DNA of 64,000 bases from Azophilus sp965200465 (GTDB taxonomy: Bacteria > Pseudomonadota > Gammaproteobacteria > Pseudomonadales > Azotimanducaceae). The position numbers and the translations under genes are program-made. The notes under the pieces were generated by a model. It searched no databases, was not told the DNA's origin, and was given only the letters and a program-made list of their open reading frames with translations. This document shows positions 8,152 through 16,752 of the stretch, in pieces. The stretch's first letter is position 1, and every line of letters starts with the position of its first letter. The DNA is taken from positions 62,001 to 126,000 of the forward strand of contig OZ241358.1 of the NCBI GenBank assembly GCA_965200465.1, written 5' to 3'.

Positions 8152-9214
8152 TGGCGGTCTCCGCAAGGTCCAAGGCGGCTTGGCGTTTGGCGGCGGCGTT
8201 GGCGCCTTCGGAAACGGGCAAACCAAGGTGCAGATAGGCGTTGGCGGTGGCCACTCGGCCCCTCGGGGTGCGCATGACGTAGCCTTGTTGGATCAAGTAG
8301 GGTTCGATGACGTCCTCGATGGTGTCGCTCTCTTCGCCCACCGCCGCCGCCAATGACTCCAAGCCCACCGGCCCGCCGGAGAACTTCTTGATGATGGTCT
8401 CCAGCAGCCGGCGGTCCATGGCGTCAAAGCCCTCGCGGTCCACGTCCAGCATGTCCAATGCCTCATCGGCCACCGTGCGCGAAACGGCGCCGTCCGCCCT
8501 CACCTCCGCAAAGTCCCGCACCCGGCGCAGCAGCCGATTGGCGATGCGGGGTGTGCCCCGGGAGCGGCGCGCCACCTCGGCGGCGCCGGCCGCCTCCACC
8601 GCCAGGCCCAGCTTGGCGGCGGAGCGCCGCACTATCTCGCACAACTCTTCGACCCCGTAGAACGCCAAGCGCTGCACGATGCCGAAGCGGTCCCGCAGGG
8701 GCGAGGTGAGCAAGCCGGCGCGGGTGGTGGCCCCCACTAGGGTAAAGCGCGGCAGGTCCAGCTTCAAGGAGCGGGCGGCCGGGCCCTCGCCGATGAGGAT
8801 GTCGATTTGGAAGTCCTCCATGGCGGGGTAGAGGATTTCCTCGACCACCGGGGAAAGCCGATGGATCTCATCGACGAACAGGACGTCGCTGTCCTCCAGG
8901 TTGGTGAGCAGGGCGGCCAGGTCCCCGGCCTTCTCCAGCACCGGCCCGGAGGTGGACTTGATGGCCACGCCCATTTCTCCGGCGACGATGTGGGCCATGG
9001 TGGTCTTGCCCAAACCCGGCGGGCCGAAGATGAGGGTGTGGTCCAGCGGCTCCCCGCGGCGCCGTGCGGCCTCGATGAACAGGCCCATCTGTTCGCGCAC
9101 CGCATCCTGGCCCACGTACTCATCCAAAGTGGCGGGGCGCAGGCTGCGGTCCAGCTTGGCCTCCAGAGCCCCTTCGGCGGCGGGGCTGACCAGCCGGTCC
9201 GGTTCGACGCTCAT
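8144..9214 (-). CDS. ruvB: Holliday junction branch-migration helicase RuvB
   Basis: A protein of 356 residues, a normal RuvB length. The N-terminal part RPATLDEYVGQD is typical. Walker A is GPPGLGKTT (residues 64-72) and Walker B is DEIH (115-118). Sensor and arginine-finger regions (VGATTRAGLLTSPLRDRFG) and the C-terminal winged helix (EPYLIQQGYVMRTPRGR) are present. Two hexamers flank a RuvA-bound Holliday junction and pump DNA by ATP hydrolysis. The ATG overlaps the ruvA stop (ATGA), and the stop overlaps the tolQ start. Transcription therefore probably runs through from aspS/ruv into tol. Confidence 0.97.
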   Translation of the reverse strand: MSVEPDRLVSPAAEGALEAKLDRSLRPATLDEYVGQDAVREQMGLFIEAARRRGEPLDHTLIFGPPGLGKTTMAHIVAGEMGVAIKSTSGPVLEKAGDLAALLTNLEDSDVLFVDEIHRLSPVVEEILYPAMEDFQIDILIGEGPAARSLKLDLPRFTLVGATTRAGLLTSPLRDRFGIVQRLAFYGVEELCEIVRRSAAKLGLAVEAAGAAEVARRSRGTPRIANRLLRRVRDFAEVRADGAVSRTVADEALDMLDVDREGFDAMDRRLLETIIKKFSGGPVGLESLAAAVGEESDTIEDVIEPYLIQQGYVMRTPRGRVATANAYLHLGLPVSEGANAAAKRQAALDLAETASA

Positions 9215-9804
9215 GACCGTCGCCCCCCGGCGCGGCGCAGCGCCTCACGGACAATTTCCGCAGCGGAGGCGGCCGTGCCGTCAATCTCGGCCACCAAGCG
9301 CGCCGCCTCTCCCGCTTTATAGCCCAAGGCGACCAAGGCGCGCTCCGCCTCCTCGGCCCCGTCGTCGCCACGCTTGGCGACGCGGCTGGGCCTAAGGTCG
9401 AATTCGCTGAGGCGATCCTGCAAGTCGATCAGCATGCGCTCGGCGGTCTTGCGGCCGACGCCGGGCACTCGCGTCAGACAGGCCACGTCGCCCTGGGCGG
9501 CGGCGCCGGCCAGCTCCTCCAGACCGAAGGTCGATATCACCGCCATCGCCAGCTTGGGGCCGACGCTGGGGATGCGCATGAGCGCCCGGAACAGGTCCCG
9601 CTCCATGCGGGAGGCGAAGCCGTAGAGTTGCTGGACGTCGTCGCGCACCAGAAAGTGGGTGTGCAGCGTTAGGTCGCCGCCGGCCGGCGGCAAACCGGCG
9701 TAGAGGCCGGCGGCCACCTCCACTTCGTAGGCGACGCCGCCCACATCGACAAGCGCCACCTGATTGCCTGCTTCAACAAGCTTGCCTTGGATGCGTCCGA
9801 TCAT
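9211..9804 (-). CDS. ruvA: Holliday junction DNA-binding protein RuvA
   Basis: A protein of 197 residues starting MIGRIQGKLVEAG, the family's usual start. Three domains are seen: an OB fold (about 1-63), two helix-hairpin-helix motifs (LMRIPSVGPKLAMAVIS and LTRVPGVGRKTAERML, about 73-130), and a C-terminal helical domain (about 148-197; ERALVALGYKAGEA) that contacts RuvB. It recognises four-way junctions and loads RuvB. It is coupled by ATGA overlaps to ruvC upstream and ruvB downstream. No anomaly seen. Confidence 0.97.
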   Translation of the reverse strand: MIGRIQGKLVEAGNQVALVDVGGVAYEVEVAAGLYAGLPPAGGDLTLHTHFLVRDDVQQLYGFASRMERDLFRALMRIPSVGPKLAMAVISTFGLEELAGAAAQGDVACLTRVPGVGRKTAERMLIDLQDRLSEFDLRPSRVAKRGDDGAEEAERALVALGYKAGEAARLVAEIDGTAASAAEIVREALRRAGGRRS

Positions 9805-10310
9805 CCGCTCACCCGACCTTGGCTGCGCCCACCCGTTGCAGTCAACCCGGCAGTATTGACATGACAGACGGCGATGGCAAGCGCGTCCGCCGCATCCGCC
9901 GCCAAGGTTTGGCCGCGCAGGTTCAACAGGATGCGCACCATGTGCTGCACTTGCTCCTTGGTGGCCCCGCCAGTGCCCACCACCGCCTTTTTGACGACCC
10001 GGGGGGCGTATTCAAACACGTCCAGGCCGGCGGCCACGGCGACGGCCACGGCGACCCCCCGGGCCTGCCCAAGCTTCAGCGCCGCCTGCGGGTTGCGCGA
10101 CAGAAAGACCTCTTCGATGGCCAGCGCCTGCACCTCGTTCGCGTCGATCAACTCCGCCACCCCGGCATGGATTTCGCCAAGGCGCTGCGGCATGGCGCCG
10201 GCGCCGGTGCGGATGCAGCCGGAGGCTAGGTAGGCGATGCGCCCGCGTCCGGCTTCGACCAAGCCGTAGCCCGTTGAGCGGGTGCCCGGATCAATGCCCA
10301 GCACCTTCAC
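9801..10310 (-). CDS. ruvC: Holliday junction resolvase RuvC
   Basis: A protein of 169 residues if translation starts at the GTG at 10310 (VKVLGIDPGTRSTGYG); family members start at this point. The four acidic catalytic residues are visible: Asp in LGIDPG, Glu in AIEEVF, and two Asp in the AADAADALAIAVCH helix. The GTG lies 20 nt after the yebC stop. RuvC cuts Holliday junctions symmetrically after RuvAB has bound. The C-terminal tail (about 20 residues after CHVN) is a little longer than the core needs and looks unstructured. Confidence 0.95.
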   Translation of the reverse strand: MKVLGIDPGTRSTGYGLVEAGRGRIAYLASGCIRTGAGAMPQRLGEIHAGVAELIDANEVQALAIEEVFLSRNPQAALKLGQARGVAVAVAVAAGLDVFEYAPRVVKKAVVGTGGATKEQVQHMVRILLNLRGQTLAADAADALAIAVCHVNTAGLTATGGRSQGRVSG

Positions 10311-10330
10311 CAACCGCGCCGCCCCGCCCG

Positions 10331-11065
10331 CTACAGGGCGCCGTCCGGGAAATTGGCGTTGCAATGCACATTCTGCACGTCGTCAAGGTCTTCAAGAGCG
10401 TCGACCAGGCGCAGCACCTTCTGCGCCCCGTCATCGTCGCAGTCCTGCACGGTCGAAGGCAGCAGGGCCAGTTCGCTTTGCTGCGGATTGAGCCCGGCGG
10501 CCTTGAAGGCTTCCGCCACCTGGCCCAAAAGCTCCCAAGGCGTCGTCACCCTTAAGGCGCCGTCATCGTCGGCCTCCACATCGTCCGCGCCGGCCTCCAA
10601 GGCCACTTCCATGATCTTGTCCTCATCGCCTCCGGGGGCGAAGGCGATCAGGCCGCGCCGGTCGAACAGCCAAGCCACGGAGCCCGCCGCCCCCAAGCTG
10701 CCGCCGTGCTTGCCGAAGACGCGGCGCACCTCCGCCACGGTGCGGTTGCGGTTGTCGGTCATGGCCTCCACTAGGATGGCGACCCCGCCGGCGGCGTAGC
10801 CTTCGTAGAGAAGCTCCTCAAGATCGGCCCCATCGTCGCCGCCGGCGCCTCTGGCGACAGCGCGCTCGATGGTGTCCTTGGGCACGTTGGCGGCGAGCGC
10901 CTTGTCAACGGCGAGGCGCAGGCGCGGGTTCTCGCCCACGGCGGCGCCGCCGAGCCTGGCGGCCACCGTCACCTCCCGCAGAATCTTGGTCCACAGCTTG
11001 CCCCGCTTGGCGTCCTGGGCCGCCTTGCGGTGCTTGATGTTGGCCCATTTGCTGTGCCCGGCCAC
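10331..11065 (-). CDS. yebC: YebC/PmpR-family transcription or translation factor
   Basis: A protein of 244 residues from a GTG at 11065, giving VAGHSKWANIKHRKAAQDAK; the AGHSKWxNIKHRK start is diagnostic for the family. Further landmarks are AVDKALAANVPKDTIERA, LVEAMTDNRNRTVAEVR and GGSLGAAGSVAWLFDRRG. Members are reported as DNA-binding regulators and, for some, as helpers at stalled ribosomes. The sequence does not tell which role applies here. It lies 4 nt after aspS and directly before ruvC, the order seen in Pseudomonas. Confidence 0.95.
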   Translation of the reverse strand: MAGHSKWANIKHRKAAQDAKRGKLWTKILREVTVAARLGGAAVGENPRLRLAVDKALAANVPKDTIERAVARGAGGDDGADLEELLYEGYAAGGVAILVEAMTDNRNRTVAEVRRVFGKHGGSLGAAGSVAWLFDRRGLIAFAPGGDEDKIMEVALEAGADDVEADDDGALRVTTPWELLGQVAEAFKAAGLNPQQSELALLPSTVQDCDDDGAQKVLRLVDALEDLDDVQNVHCNANFPDGAL

Positions 11066-11069
11066 GGCT

Positions 11070-12836
11070 TTAGCCCGTCGCCCCGGCGCGGGTGCGGAGG
11101 TGCAGTTCGCGCAACTGCTGCGCATCCACCTCGGCAGGCGCCGCCATCATCGGGCAGGCGGCGGTTTGGGTCTTCGGAAAGGCGATCACGTCCCGAATGG
11201 CGGCGGCGTCGGCCAGCAGCATCACCAGCCGGTCGAAGCCCAAGGCGATGCCGCCGTGCGGCGGACAGCCATAGCGCAGGGCGTCGAGCAGGAAGCCGAA
11301 CTTCACCGCCCCTTCGTCGGCGATGTTCATGGCCTTGAACACCGCCTTCTGCATTTCCTCGCTGTGAATGCGCAGGGAGCCGCCGCCCAGCTCGTAGCCG
11401 TTCAACACCAGGTCATAGGCGGCGGCCCGTGCTTCGAGAGGCGCCGCCGCCAGTTCCTCCGGGCTGCACTTGGGCTTGGTGAATTGATGGTGCGCGGCGG
11501 CGACCGCGCCGTTCGGGGCGGCCTCAAAGAGCGGCCATTCGACCACCCAGAGCGGCGCGAAGCCATCGCCGACCAAGCCTAGGCGTTGCCCCAGCTCGTT
11601 ACGCAAAGCGCCCATGGAGTCGTTGACCACCGCCGCCTTGCCGGCGCCGAAGAAGACGACGTCCCCATCCTTGGCGCCCACTCGCGCCAGCACCTCCGCC
11701 ACCGCCGGCTCGGGCAGGAACTTGATGATTGGCGATTGCAGGCCGGCCATGCCGCCGGCCCTGTCATTCACTCTGATGTAGGCGAGGCCCTTGGCGCCGT
11801 AGCGGCCCACAAAGGCCGTGAGGTCGTCAATGGCCTTGCGCGAGAGTCGGCCGCCGCCAGGGGCTTTCAGCGCCACCACCCGGCCTTGCGGGTCATTGGC
11901 TGGGCCGCTGAAGACTTTGAACTCCACGCTGGCCATCAGCTCCGCAATGTCCGCCAACTCCAGCGGATTGCGCAAGTCCGGCTTGTCGCTGGCGAAGCGG
12001 CGCATGGCGTCCGCCCAGGTGAGCACCGGAAAGTCGCCCAAGTCGATGCCGCGCAATTCCTGGAACAGGCGCTTGATCATGCCCTCGGTCAAGGCCATCA
12101 CGTCCTGCTCGCTGACGAAGGACGCCTCGATGTCGATTTGCGTGAACTCCGGCTGCCGGTCGTGGCGCAGGTCTTCGTCCCGATAGCAGCGGGCAAGCTG
12201 GTAGTAGCGGTCCAAGCCGGACATCATCAGCAACTGCTTGTATATCTGCGGCGATTGCGGCAGGGCGAAGAACTGGCCGGGATGGGTGCGGCTGGGCACC
12301 AGGTAGTCCCGGGCGCCTTCCGGCGTGGAGCGGCTTAGGGTGGGGGTCTCCACCTCCCAATAGCCCTGCTCCTCCAGATGGCGGCGCACGATGCCGGCGG
12401 CGCGGGCGCGGATGCGCAGGCGCTCCTGCATCTCCGGGCGGCGCAGATCCAGGTAGCGGTGGCGCAGGCGCACGTCCTCCCCGGCGTCCGAGTGTTCATC
12501 CAGCCCGAAGGGCGGTGTCCGCGAGCGGTTGAGCACCTCCAGGTCGGCGCCCAGCACCTCGACTTCGCCAGTGGCCATGTGCGGATTCTCGGCGCCTTCC
12601 CGGCGCCGCCGCACCCGGCCCGTGATGCGCAAAACGTACTCGCTGCGCACTCGGTCGGCGACCTTGAAGCTCTGCTCCGAGCCCGGGTCATACACCACCT
12701 GGACGATGCCGGTGCGGTCCCGGACGTCCAGGAAGATGACGCCGCCGTGGTCGCGCCGGCGATGCACCCAGCCGGCCAGGACGACGGCTTCGCCGATGTG
12801 CGCGGCGCTAAGCTCGCCGCAGTAGTGGCTGCGCAT
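11070..12836 (-). CDS. aspS: Aspartyl-tRNA synthetase
   Basis: A protein of 588 residues if the ATG at 12836 (MRSHYCGELS) is used. Two further in-frame starts lie just upstream (ATG 12839, GTG 12842), but GGAG is best spaced for 12836. It has an N-terminal OB anticodon-binding domain (LAGWVHRRRDHGGVIFLDVRD), class II catalytic motifs (QSPQIYKQLLMMSG; RCYRDEDLRHDRQPEFTQID), the bacterial GAD insertion (about 290-410), and motif 3 (GIALGFDRLVMLLAD). It charges tRNA-Asp. I cannot tell from sequence alone whether it discriminates against tRNA-Asn. It follows fmdB with overlapping codons and precedes yebC. Confidence 0.97.
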   Translation of the reverse strand: MRSHYCGELSAAHIGEAVVLAGWVHRRRDHGGVIFLDVRDRTGIVQVVYDPGSEQSFKVADRVRSEYVLRITGRVRRRREGAENPHMATGEVEVLGADLEVLNRSRTPPFGLDEHSDAGEDVRLRHRYLDLRRPEMQERLRIRARAAGIVRRHLEEQGYWEVETPTLSRSTPEGARDYLVPSRTHPGQFFALPQSPQIYKQLLMMSGLDRYYQLARCYRDEDLRHDRQPEFTQIDIEASFVSEQDVMALTEGMIKRLFQELRGIDLGDFPVLTWADAMRRFASDKPDLRNPLELADIAELMASVEFKVFSGPANDPQGRVVALKAPGGGRLSRKAIDDLTAFVGRYGAKGLAYIRVNDRAGGMAGLQSPIIKFLPEPAVAEVLARVGAKDGDVVFFGAGKAAVVNDSMGALRNELGQRLGLVGDGFAPLWVVEWPLFEAAPNGAVAAAHHQFTKPKCSPEELAAAPLEARAAAYDLVLNGYELGGGSLRIHSEEMQKAVFKAMNIADEGAVKFGFLLDALRYGCPPHGGIALGFDRLVMLLADAAAIRDVIAFPKTQTAACPMMAAPAEVDAQQLRELHLRTRAGATG

Positions 12837-12838
12837 CA

Positions 12839-13237
12839 TCACTCCGATTTGGAGGATTCCTTGGACGACTTGGCCGCTGGTTTGGACGCTTCGGCGGCGG
12901 CGCCTTTGCCGCCCTCGGCGGCCTTGCCGCCATCCTTGGCTTGGCCGCCCTTGCCGTTGGCGGCTGGCTTGGCCGCATCGCCTTCGGCTTGGTCCTTGGC
13001 GCCGCCGTTGTCCTGCTTGCCGGCGCCTTCGGCGGCGGCAACATTCTTCTGCTGCCCGGACTTGAAGTCCGTCTCGTACCAGCCGCTTCCCTTGAGCCGG
13101 AAAGCCACCGGCGAGATTTTTTTCCTGAGCTGGCCGGACCGACAGGCCGGGCAGTCCGTCAAGGGTGCTTCGCTGATCTTCTGCATCGCCTCCAGCTCAT
13201 GGCTGCAATTGGCGCACCGATACTCGTAGATGGGCAT
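12839..13237 (-). CDS. FmdB-family zinc-ribbon protein
   Basis: A protein of 132 residues from the ATG at 13237 (MPIYEYRCANCSHELE), with AGGA about 8 nt upstream. The FmdB/CxxC-CxxC domain fills the first half (CANC and CPAC pairs, then KKISPVAFRLKGSGWYETDF). The second half is a low-complexity Ala/Gly/Lys/Glu tail with no predicted fold, as in many family members. The name comes from a putative regulator of formamidase, but the function is not settled. It heads the aspS operon, as in other gammaproteobacteria. Confidence 0.9.
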   Translation of the reverse strand: MPIYEYRCANCSHELEAMQKISEAPLTDCPACRSGQLRKKISPVAFRLKGSGWYETDFKSGQQKNVAAAEGAGKQDNGGAKDQAEGDAAKPAANGKGGQAKDGGKAAEGGKGAAAEASKPAAKSSKESSKSE

Positions 13238-13393
13238 TCGTGCTTCCTGAAAAGAAACCGCTTGGTCGAAATTGACGCAGTGCAAACGGGCGCAAATGAT
13301 AGTGGAAAACGGCCGCGAGCGTTAGGGCCAGCGCCGCAATTGCCCGCCAACGGAGCTTGTGGCGCCGGACGCAATTGGATATAAGCGCAAGCC

Positions 13394-15118
13394 ATGCGGC
13401 AAAGCCAACTGCTCATCCCCACCATCAAGGAAGTTCCGGCGGACGCCGAGGTGGCGAGCCATCGGCTGATGCTGCGCGCTGGGTTGATCCGGCAGGTGGC
13501 GGCCGGGCTGTACACTTGGCTGCCCTTGGGCTTGCGGGTGGTCCGCAAAATCGAGGCTGTCATCCGTCAGGAAATGGAGCGCAGCGGCGCCCAGGAAGTG
13601 TGCATGCCGGTGGTGCAGCCGGCCGAGCTCTGGCGGGAGACCGGGCGTTGGGAAAAGATGGGGCCGGAGTTGGCCCGCCTGCACGACCGCCACGAGCGGG
13701 AGTTCTGCCTAGGCCCCACCCATGAGGAGATCATCACCGACCTGTTCCGCCGCGAGGTTCACAGCTACCGGCAACTGCCCTGCAACTTCTACCAGATTCA
13801 AACCAAGTTCCGCGACGAGGTGCGGCCCCGCTTCGGCGTGATGCGGGCGCGGGAGTTCGTCATGAAGGACGCCTACTCCTTCGCCGCCGACCAAACCTCC
13901 TTCGACGCCACCTACCAGGAGATGCACCGCTGCTACAGCCGCATCCTGACGCGCATGCAGCTGGACTTCCGGGCCGTGGAGGCGGACACCGGCAACATCG
14001 GCGGCGCCAACTCCCACGAATTCCACGTGCTGGCGGACTCCGGCGAGGACACCGTCGTTTACGCCACGGAGGGCGACTACGCCGCCAACCTGGAGCGGGC
14101 CGTCGCCGCCCCGCCGCCGCCGCGCCCGGCGGCCACCCAAGCCATGCGCGAAGTGGCCACGCCGGGCGTCACCACCATCGCCCAGGTGGCCGCTCTGTTG
14201 GCGGCGCCAGCAGCCCAATGCCTCAAGGCTCTGGTCATCCGCGGCGAGGCCGGCCCCATTGTCATCATGCTGCGCGGCGATCATGAATTGAATCTGGTGA
14301 AGGCGCAGAGGATCCCCGGCGCCAAGCATCCCCTGCAGTTCGCCGACGCCGCCGAAATCCGCGCCGCCACCGGCGCCAACCCCGGGTCCATTGGGCCAGT
14401 GGGCCTGAACGCCCCGCTGGTCGTGGACCCCGAAGCAGCGGCGGCGGCGGACTTCATCTGCGGCGCCAACCGCGACGGCCGCCACTACCAAGGCGTCAAC
14501 TGGGGCCGCGACCTCCCCTTGGCCGACAGCCAAATCCAGGATGTGCGCAACGTGGCCCCCGGCGACCCGGCGCCCAACGGCCAAGGCGAACTGAGGTTCC
14601 TCAAGGGCATTGAAGCCGGCCACATCTTCCAACTGGGCCGCACCTACAGCGAAGCGATGCAGGCCCGGGTGCTGGACCGGGACGGCAAGCCCCTGACGCC
14701 CATCATGGGCTGCTACGGCATGGGCGTCACCCGCTTGGCGGCGGCGGTCATCGAGCAGCACCACAACGACGACGGCATTCTCTGGCCTGAACCCCTAGCT
14801 CCCTTCGACGTCCACATTCTGGCGTTGAACTACGGCAAGTCCCCCAGTGTGCGCGAGGCCGCCGACGACTTGGCGGCGCAACTGCAGGGCGCCGGCTCAG
14901 CCGTGCTCTTGGACGACCGCGACGAGCGCCCGGGCGTAAAGTTCGCCGACGCCGACCTGATTGGCCTGCCGCGCCGCATCGTCGTAGGCGCAAGGGGCCT
15001 AGGGGAGGGCCGCGTTGAATGCCGCATCGGGCACGGCGCTGCGGTGGAGGCGCTGCCCCCCGGCGAGGCCGCGGCGCGGTTGGCTGCCCCCGCCCAAGAA
15101 GCGGGCAGGGGCGTTTAG
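13394..15118 (+). CDS. proS: Prolyl-tRNA synthetase (bacterial type, with editing domain)
   Basis: A protein of 574 residues starting MRQSQLLIPTIKEVPADAEV, as in bacterial ProRS. Class II motifs are visible (FCLGPTHEEIITDLF; RPRFGVMRAREFVMKDAYSF; GCYGMGVTRLAAAVIEQ). The YbaK-like editing insertion occupies about residues 235-380 (AAQCLKALVIRGEAG, then GANRDGRHYQGVNW). A C-terminal anticodon-binding domain ends the protein. It loads proline onto tRNA-Pro and clears mischarged alanine. It is transcribed divergently from fmdB across a gap of about 155 bp. Its stop overlaps that of the convergent binding protein (15115-15118). Confidence 0.97.
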   Translation: MRQSQLLIPTIKEVPADAEVASHRLMLRAGLIRQVAAGLYTWLPLGLRVVRKIEAVIRQEMERSGAQEVCMPVVQPAELWRETGRWEKMGPELARLHDRHEREFCLGPTHEEIITDLFRREVHSYRQLPCNFYQIQTKFRDEVRPRFGVMRAREFVMKDAYSFAADQTSFDATYQEMHRCYSRILTRMQLDFRAVEADTGNIGGANSHEFHVLADSGEDTVVYATEGDYAANLERAVAAPPPPRPAATQAMREVATPGVTTIAQVAALLAAPAAQCLKALVIRGEAGPIVIMLRGDHELNLVKAQRIPGAKHPLQFADAAEIRAATGANPGSIGPVGLNAPLVVDPEAAAAADFICGANRDGRHYQGVNWGRDLPLADSQIQDVRNVAPGDPAPNGQGELRFLKGIEAGHIFQLGRTYSEAMQARVLDRDGKPLTPIMGCYGMGVTRLAAAVIEQHHNDDGILWPEPLAPFDVHILALNYGKSPSVREAADDLAAQLQGAGSAVLLDDRDERPGVKFADADLIGLPRRIVVGARGLGEGRVECRIGHGAAVEALPPGEAAARLAAPAQEAGRGV

Positions 15119-16443
15119 TCGAGGGTCACCTCGAAGTGGCGCAGGTCCTCGATGGCGCCGTTTCTGAATTGCCAAACGCCCATGGTGTGGCTGACCAGTT
15201 CGCCGCGGTCGTCCCAGTCCAGGGTGGATGCCTCGCCGTCCAGGTCGATGTCCTCCCCGGCTTGGATGGCCATGAGGGCGGACGCCATGCCGTCCGAGGT
15301 GGCGGGGATGCGCCTGCCCGGTGGGTTGGCGATGATGTGCAGGGCGTCGCGAATGGCCTCGCCGTCGCTGCTGCGGGCGGACTCGGCGGCGAGCATCAGG
15401 GCCACTGCGGCGTCATAGGTTTCGCGCATGTAGGGCGCGTGCGGCACCTCATCGACCCCGAACTCGTTCATGTAGTCGGCCTCCCAGTGGCCTTCGGCTT
15501 CGGTGATGTGCAGGCCGTAGGAGGCCACGCCCTTCGCCCCCTCCAGCGCTTCGGGGTAGTCCTGGTACAGGCTCAGCGTGCGCAGGCCCTCGAACAGCAG
15601 GAACTCCTCGAAGTGGTTGTTCTTGATGACCTCGTCCATCACCGCGTGGGTGAGGTCCCGGAAGGTGAACAGCACCAGGGCCGGCGCAGCGCTGGCGGCA
15701 AGCCGGTGGAGTTCGTCCTCGAATGAGTCGTCTTCGGGGTGCAGCGAGACCGAGTCCACCCGCCCGTTGAAGTGTTCGGTGAACGCCTGGGCGCTCTCCT
15801 GGGCCCAAGCCAGGTCAAGATAGGCTACGGCGACATGGCTGAAGCCGTCTTCCTCGGCAAGGCGGGCAAGGGCGTACGCTTGGAACAAGGCGCTGATGGA
15901 GGTCCGGAAGATGAAGCCGTCGTCCTCCAGATCGGCCACGGAAGGCGCATCCGAGAACGCGGCGACGAGCGGGGTGCGGGTTCGAACGAGCAAGTCCGAC
16001 ATGGCGAGGATGCCCTGGCTGGTGGACCCGACCAGGGCATGGGCGCCCTGCTCGATCAGCTCTTCGGCAAGCGCCGCTTCGGGTTCTCCTGGAGGCAAGA
16101 CGTCTCCGAAGGAATGCTCAACGGGCATTCCCCATACGCCGCCCGCATCATTGACGTGCCTGATGGCCAGCAGGGCCGCCCGGTAGGTGGGGCCGGAGTT
16201 CTCAAGCTGCTCCTCATTGGCGAAGTGCAGCGGGACGCCGTGGATGACGGAGTCGAGTGCGCCGATGTTGATCAAGCCGAGGCGGAGCGGCTCGGTGGGC
16301 AACGGCGGCGGCGAGGCGGGCGGTTCAGGAGGCGGCGGCACCGGCGCGGAGTGCCCCCCGCCTCCGCAGGAGGCAAGCCCTAAAAGCGCGGCGAACGCGA
16401 ACGCAACGGACAGGCTGCGCTTGAAAACCCTGGCGGCCGTCAT
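15115..16443 (-). CDS. ABC-type branched-chain amino acid/amide binding lipoprotein
   Basis: A protein of 442 residues from the ATG at 16443 (MTAARVFKRSLSVAFAFAAL), with GAGG upstream. A lipobox ends in GLASC, followed by a Gly run and a Pro-rich linker of about 30 residues. The rest is a type 1 periplasmic-binding fold (RLGLINIGALDS; LLAIRHVNDAGGVWGMPVEH; ALVGSTSQGILAMSDLL; ETYDAAVALMLAAESA). Proteins of this class bind amino acids, amides or short organic ligands for ABC import, or act as sensors. No permease or ATPase gene lies nearby, so the ligand and partner are unknown. Confidence 0.85.
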   Translation of the reverse strand: MTAARVFKRSLSVAFAFAALLGLASCGGGGHSAPVPPPPEPPASPPPLPTEPLRLGLINIGALDSVIHGVPLHFANEEQLENSGPTYRAALLAIRHVNDAGGVWGMPVEHSFGDVLPPGEPEAALAEELIEQGAHALVGSTSQGILAMSDLLVRTRTPLVAAFSDAPSVADLEDDGFIFRTSISALFQAYALARLAEEDGFSHVAVAYLDLAWAQESAQAFTEHFNGRVDSVSLHPEDDSFEDELHRLAASAAPALVLFTFRDLTHAVMDEVIKNNHFEEFLLFEGLRTLSLYQDYPEALEGAKGVASYGLHITEAEGHWEADYMNEFGVDEVPHAPYMRETYDAAVALMLAAESARSSDGEAIRDALHIIANPPGRRIPATSDGMASALMAIQAGEDIDLDGEASTLDWDDRGELVSHTMGVWQFRNGAIEDLRHFEVTLD

Positions 16444-16516
16444 CGTAAATCCCTCAACCAATCATCGCAGAACCCGCCCACCCCAACGGAGCGGACCGTC
16501 CAACGATCCAACGGCT

Positions 16517-16593
16517 TGGCGCGCCCGGGAGGATTCGAACCTCCGACCCCTGGGTTCGAAGCCCAGTGCTCTGTCCAGCTAAGCTACGAGCGC
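16517..16593 (-). tRNA. tRNA-Arg (anticodon UCG)
   Basis: A full cloverleaf reads on the minus strand: a 7-bp acceptor stem (GCGCTCG with CGGGCGC, one G-U pair), a D arm with AGCTTAGCTGGACAGAGC, an anticodon stem CTGGG/CCCAG closing the loop CTTCGAA, and a T arm GGAGG-TTCGAAT-CCTCC. The anticodon is TCG, which reads CGA/CGG arginine codons. The 3' CCA is encoded (16517-16519). It stands alone between a binding-protein gene and the TRAP receptor gene. I see no integrase or attachment-site duplication next to it. Confidence 0.97.
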
Positions 16594-16752
16594 ACAGCAG
16601 CCCGAAGGACGCCGGCCATTCTAAGGCCAGCCCGCAGCCTGCGCAATGGTGTGCGCATCCTAGGCCGCGCAACGGTTCGGGACGTCGCCGCCGTCTTGAC
16701 GGCAGTTAGAATGCAGCCATGATGGAGCGCAAAGGACCCTGCATTCAACCCA

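Noticed and set aside
16517..16593. tRNA-Arg as an integration site
   Set aside because: No integrase gene or duplicated tRNA end was found in the flanking 2 kb.
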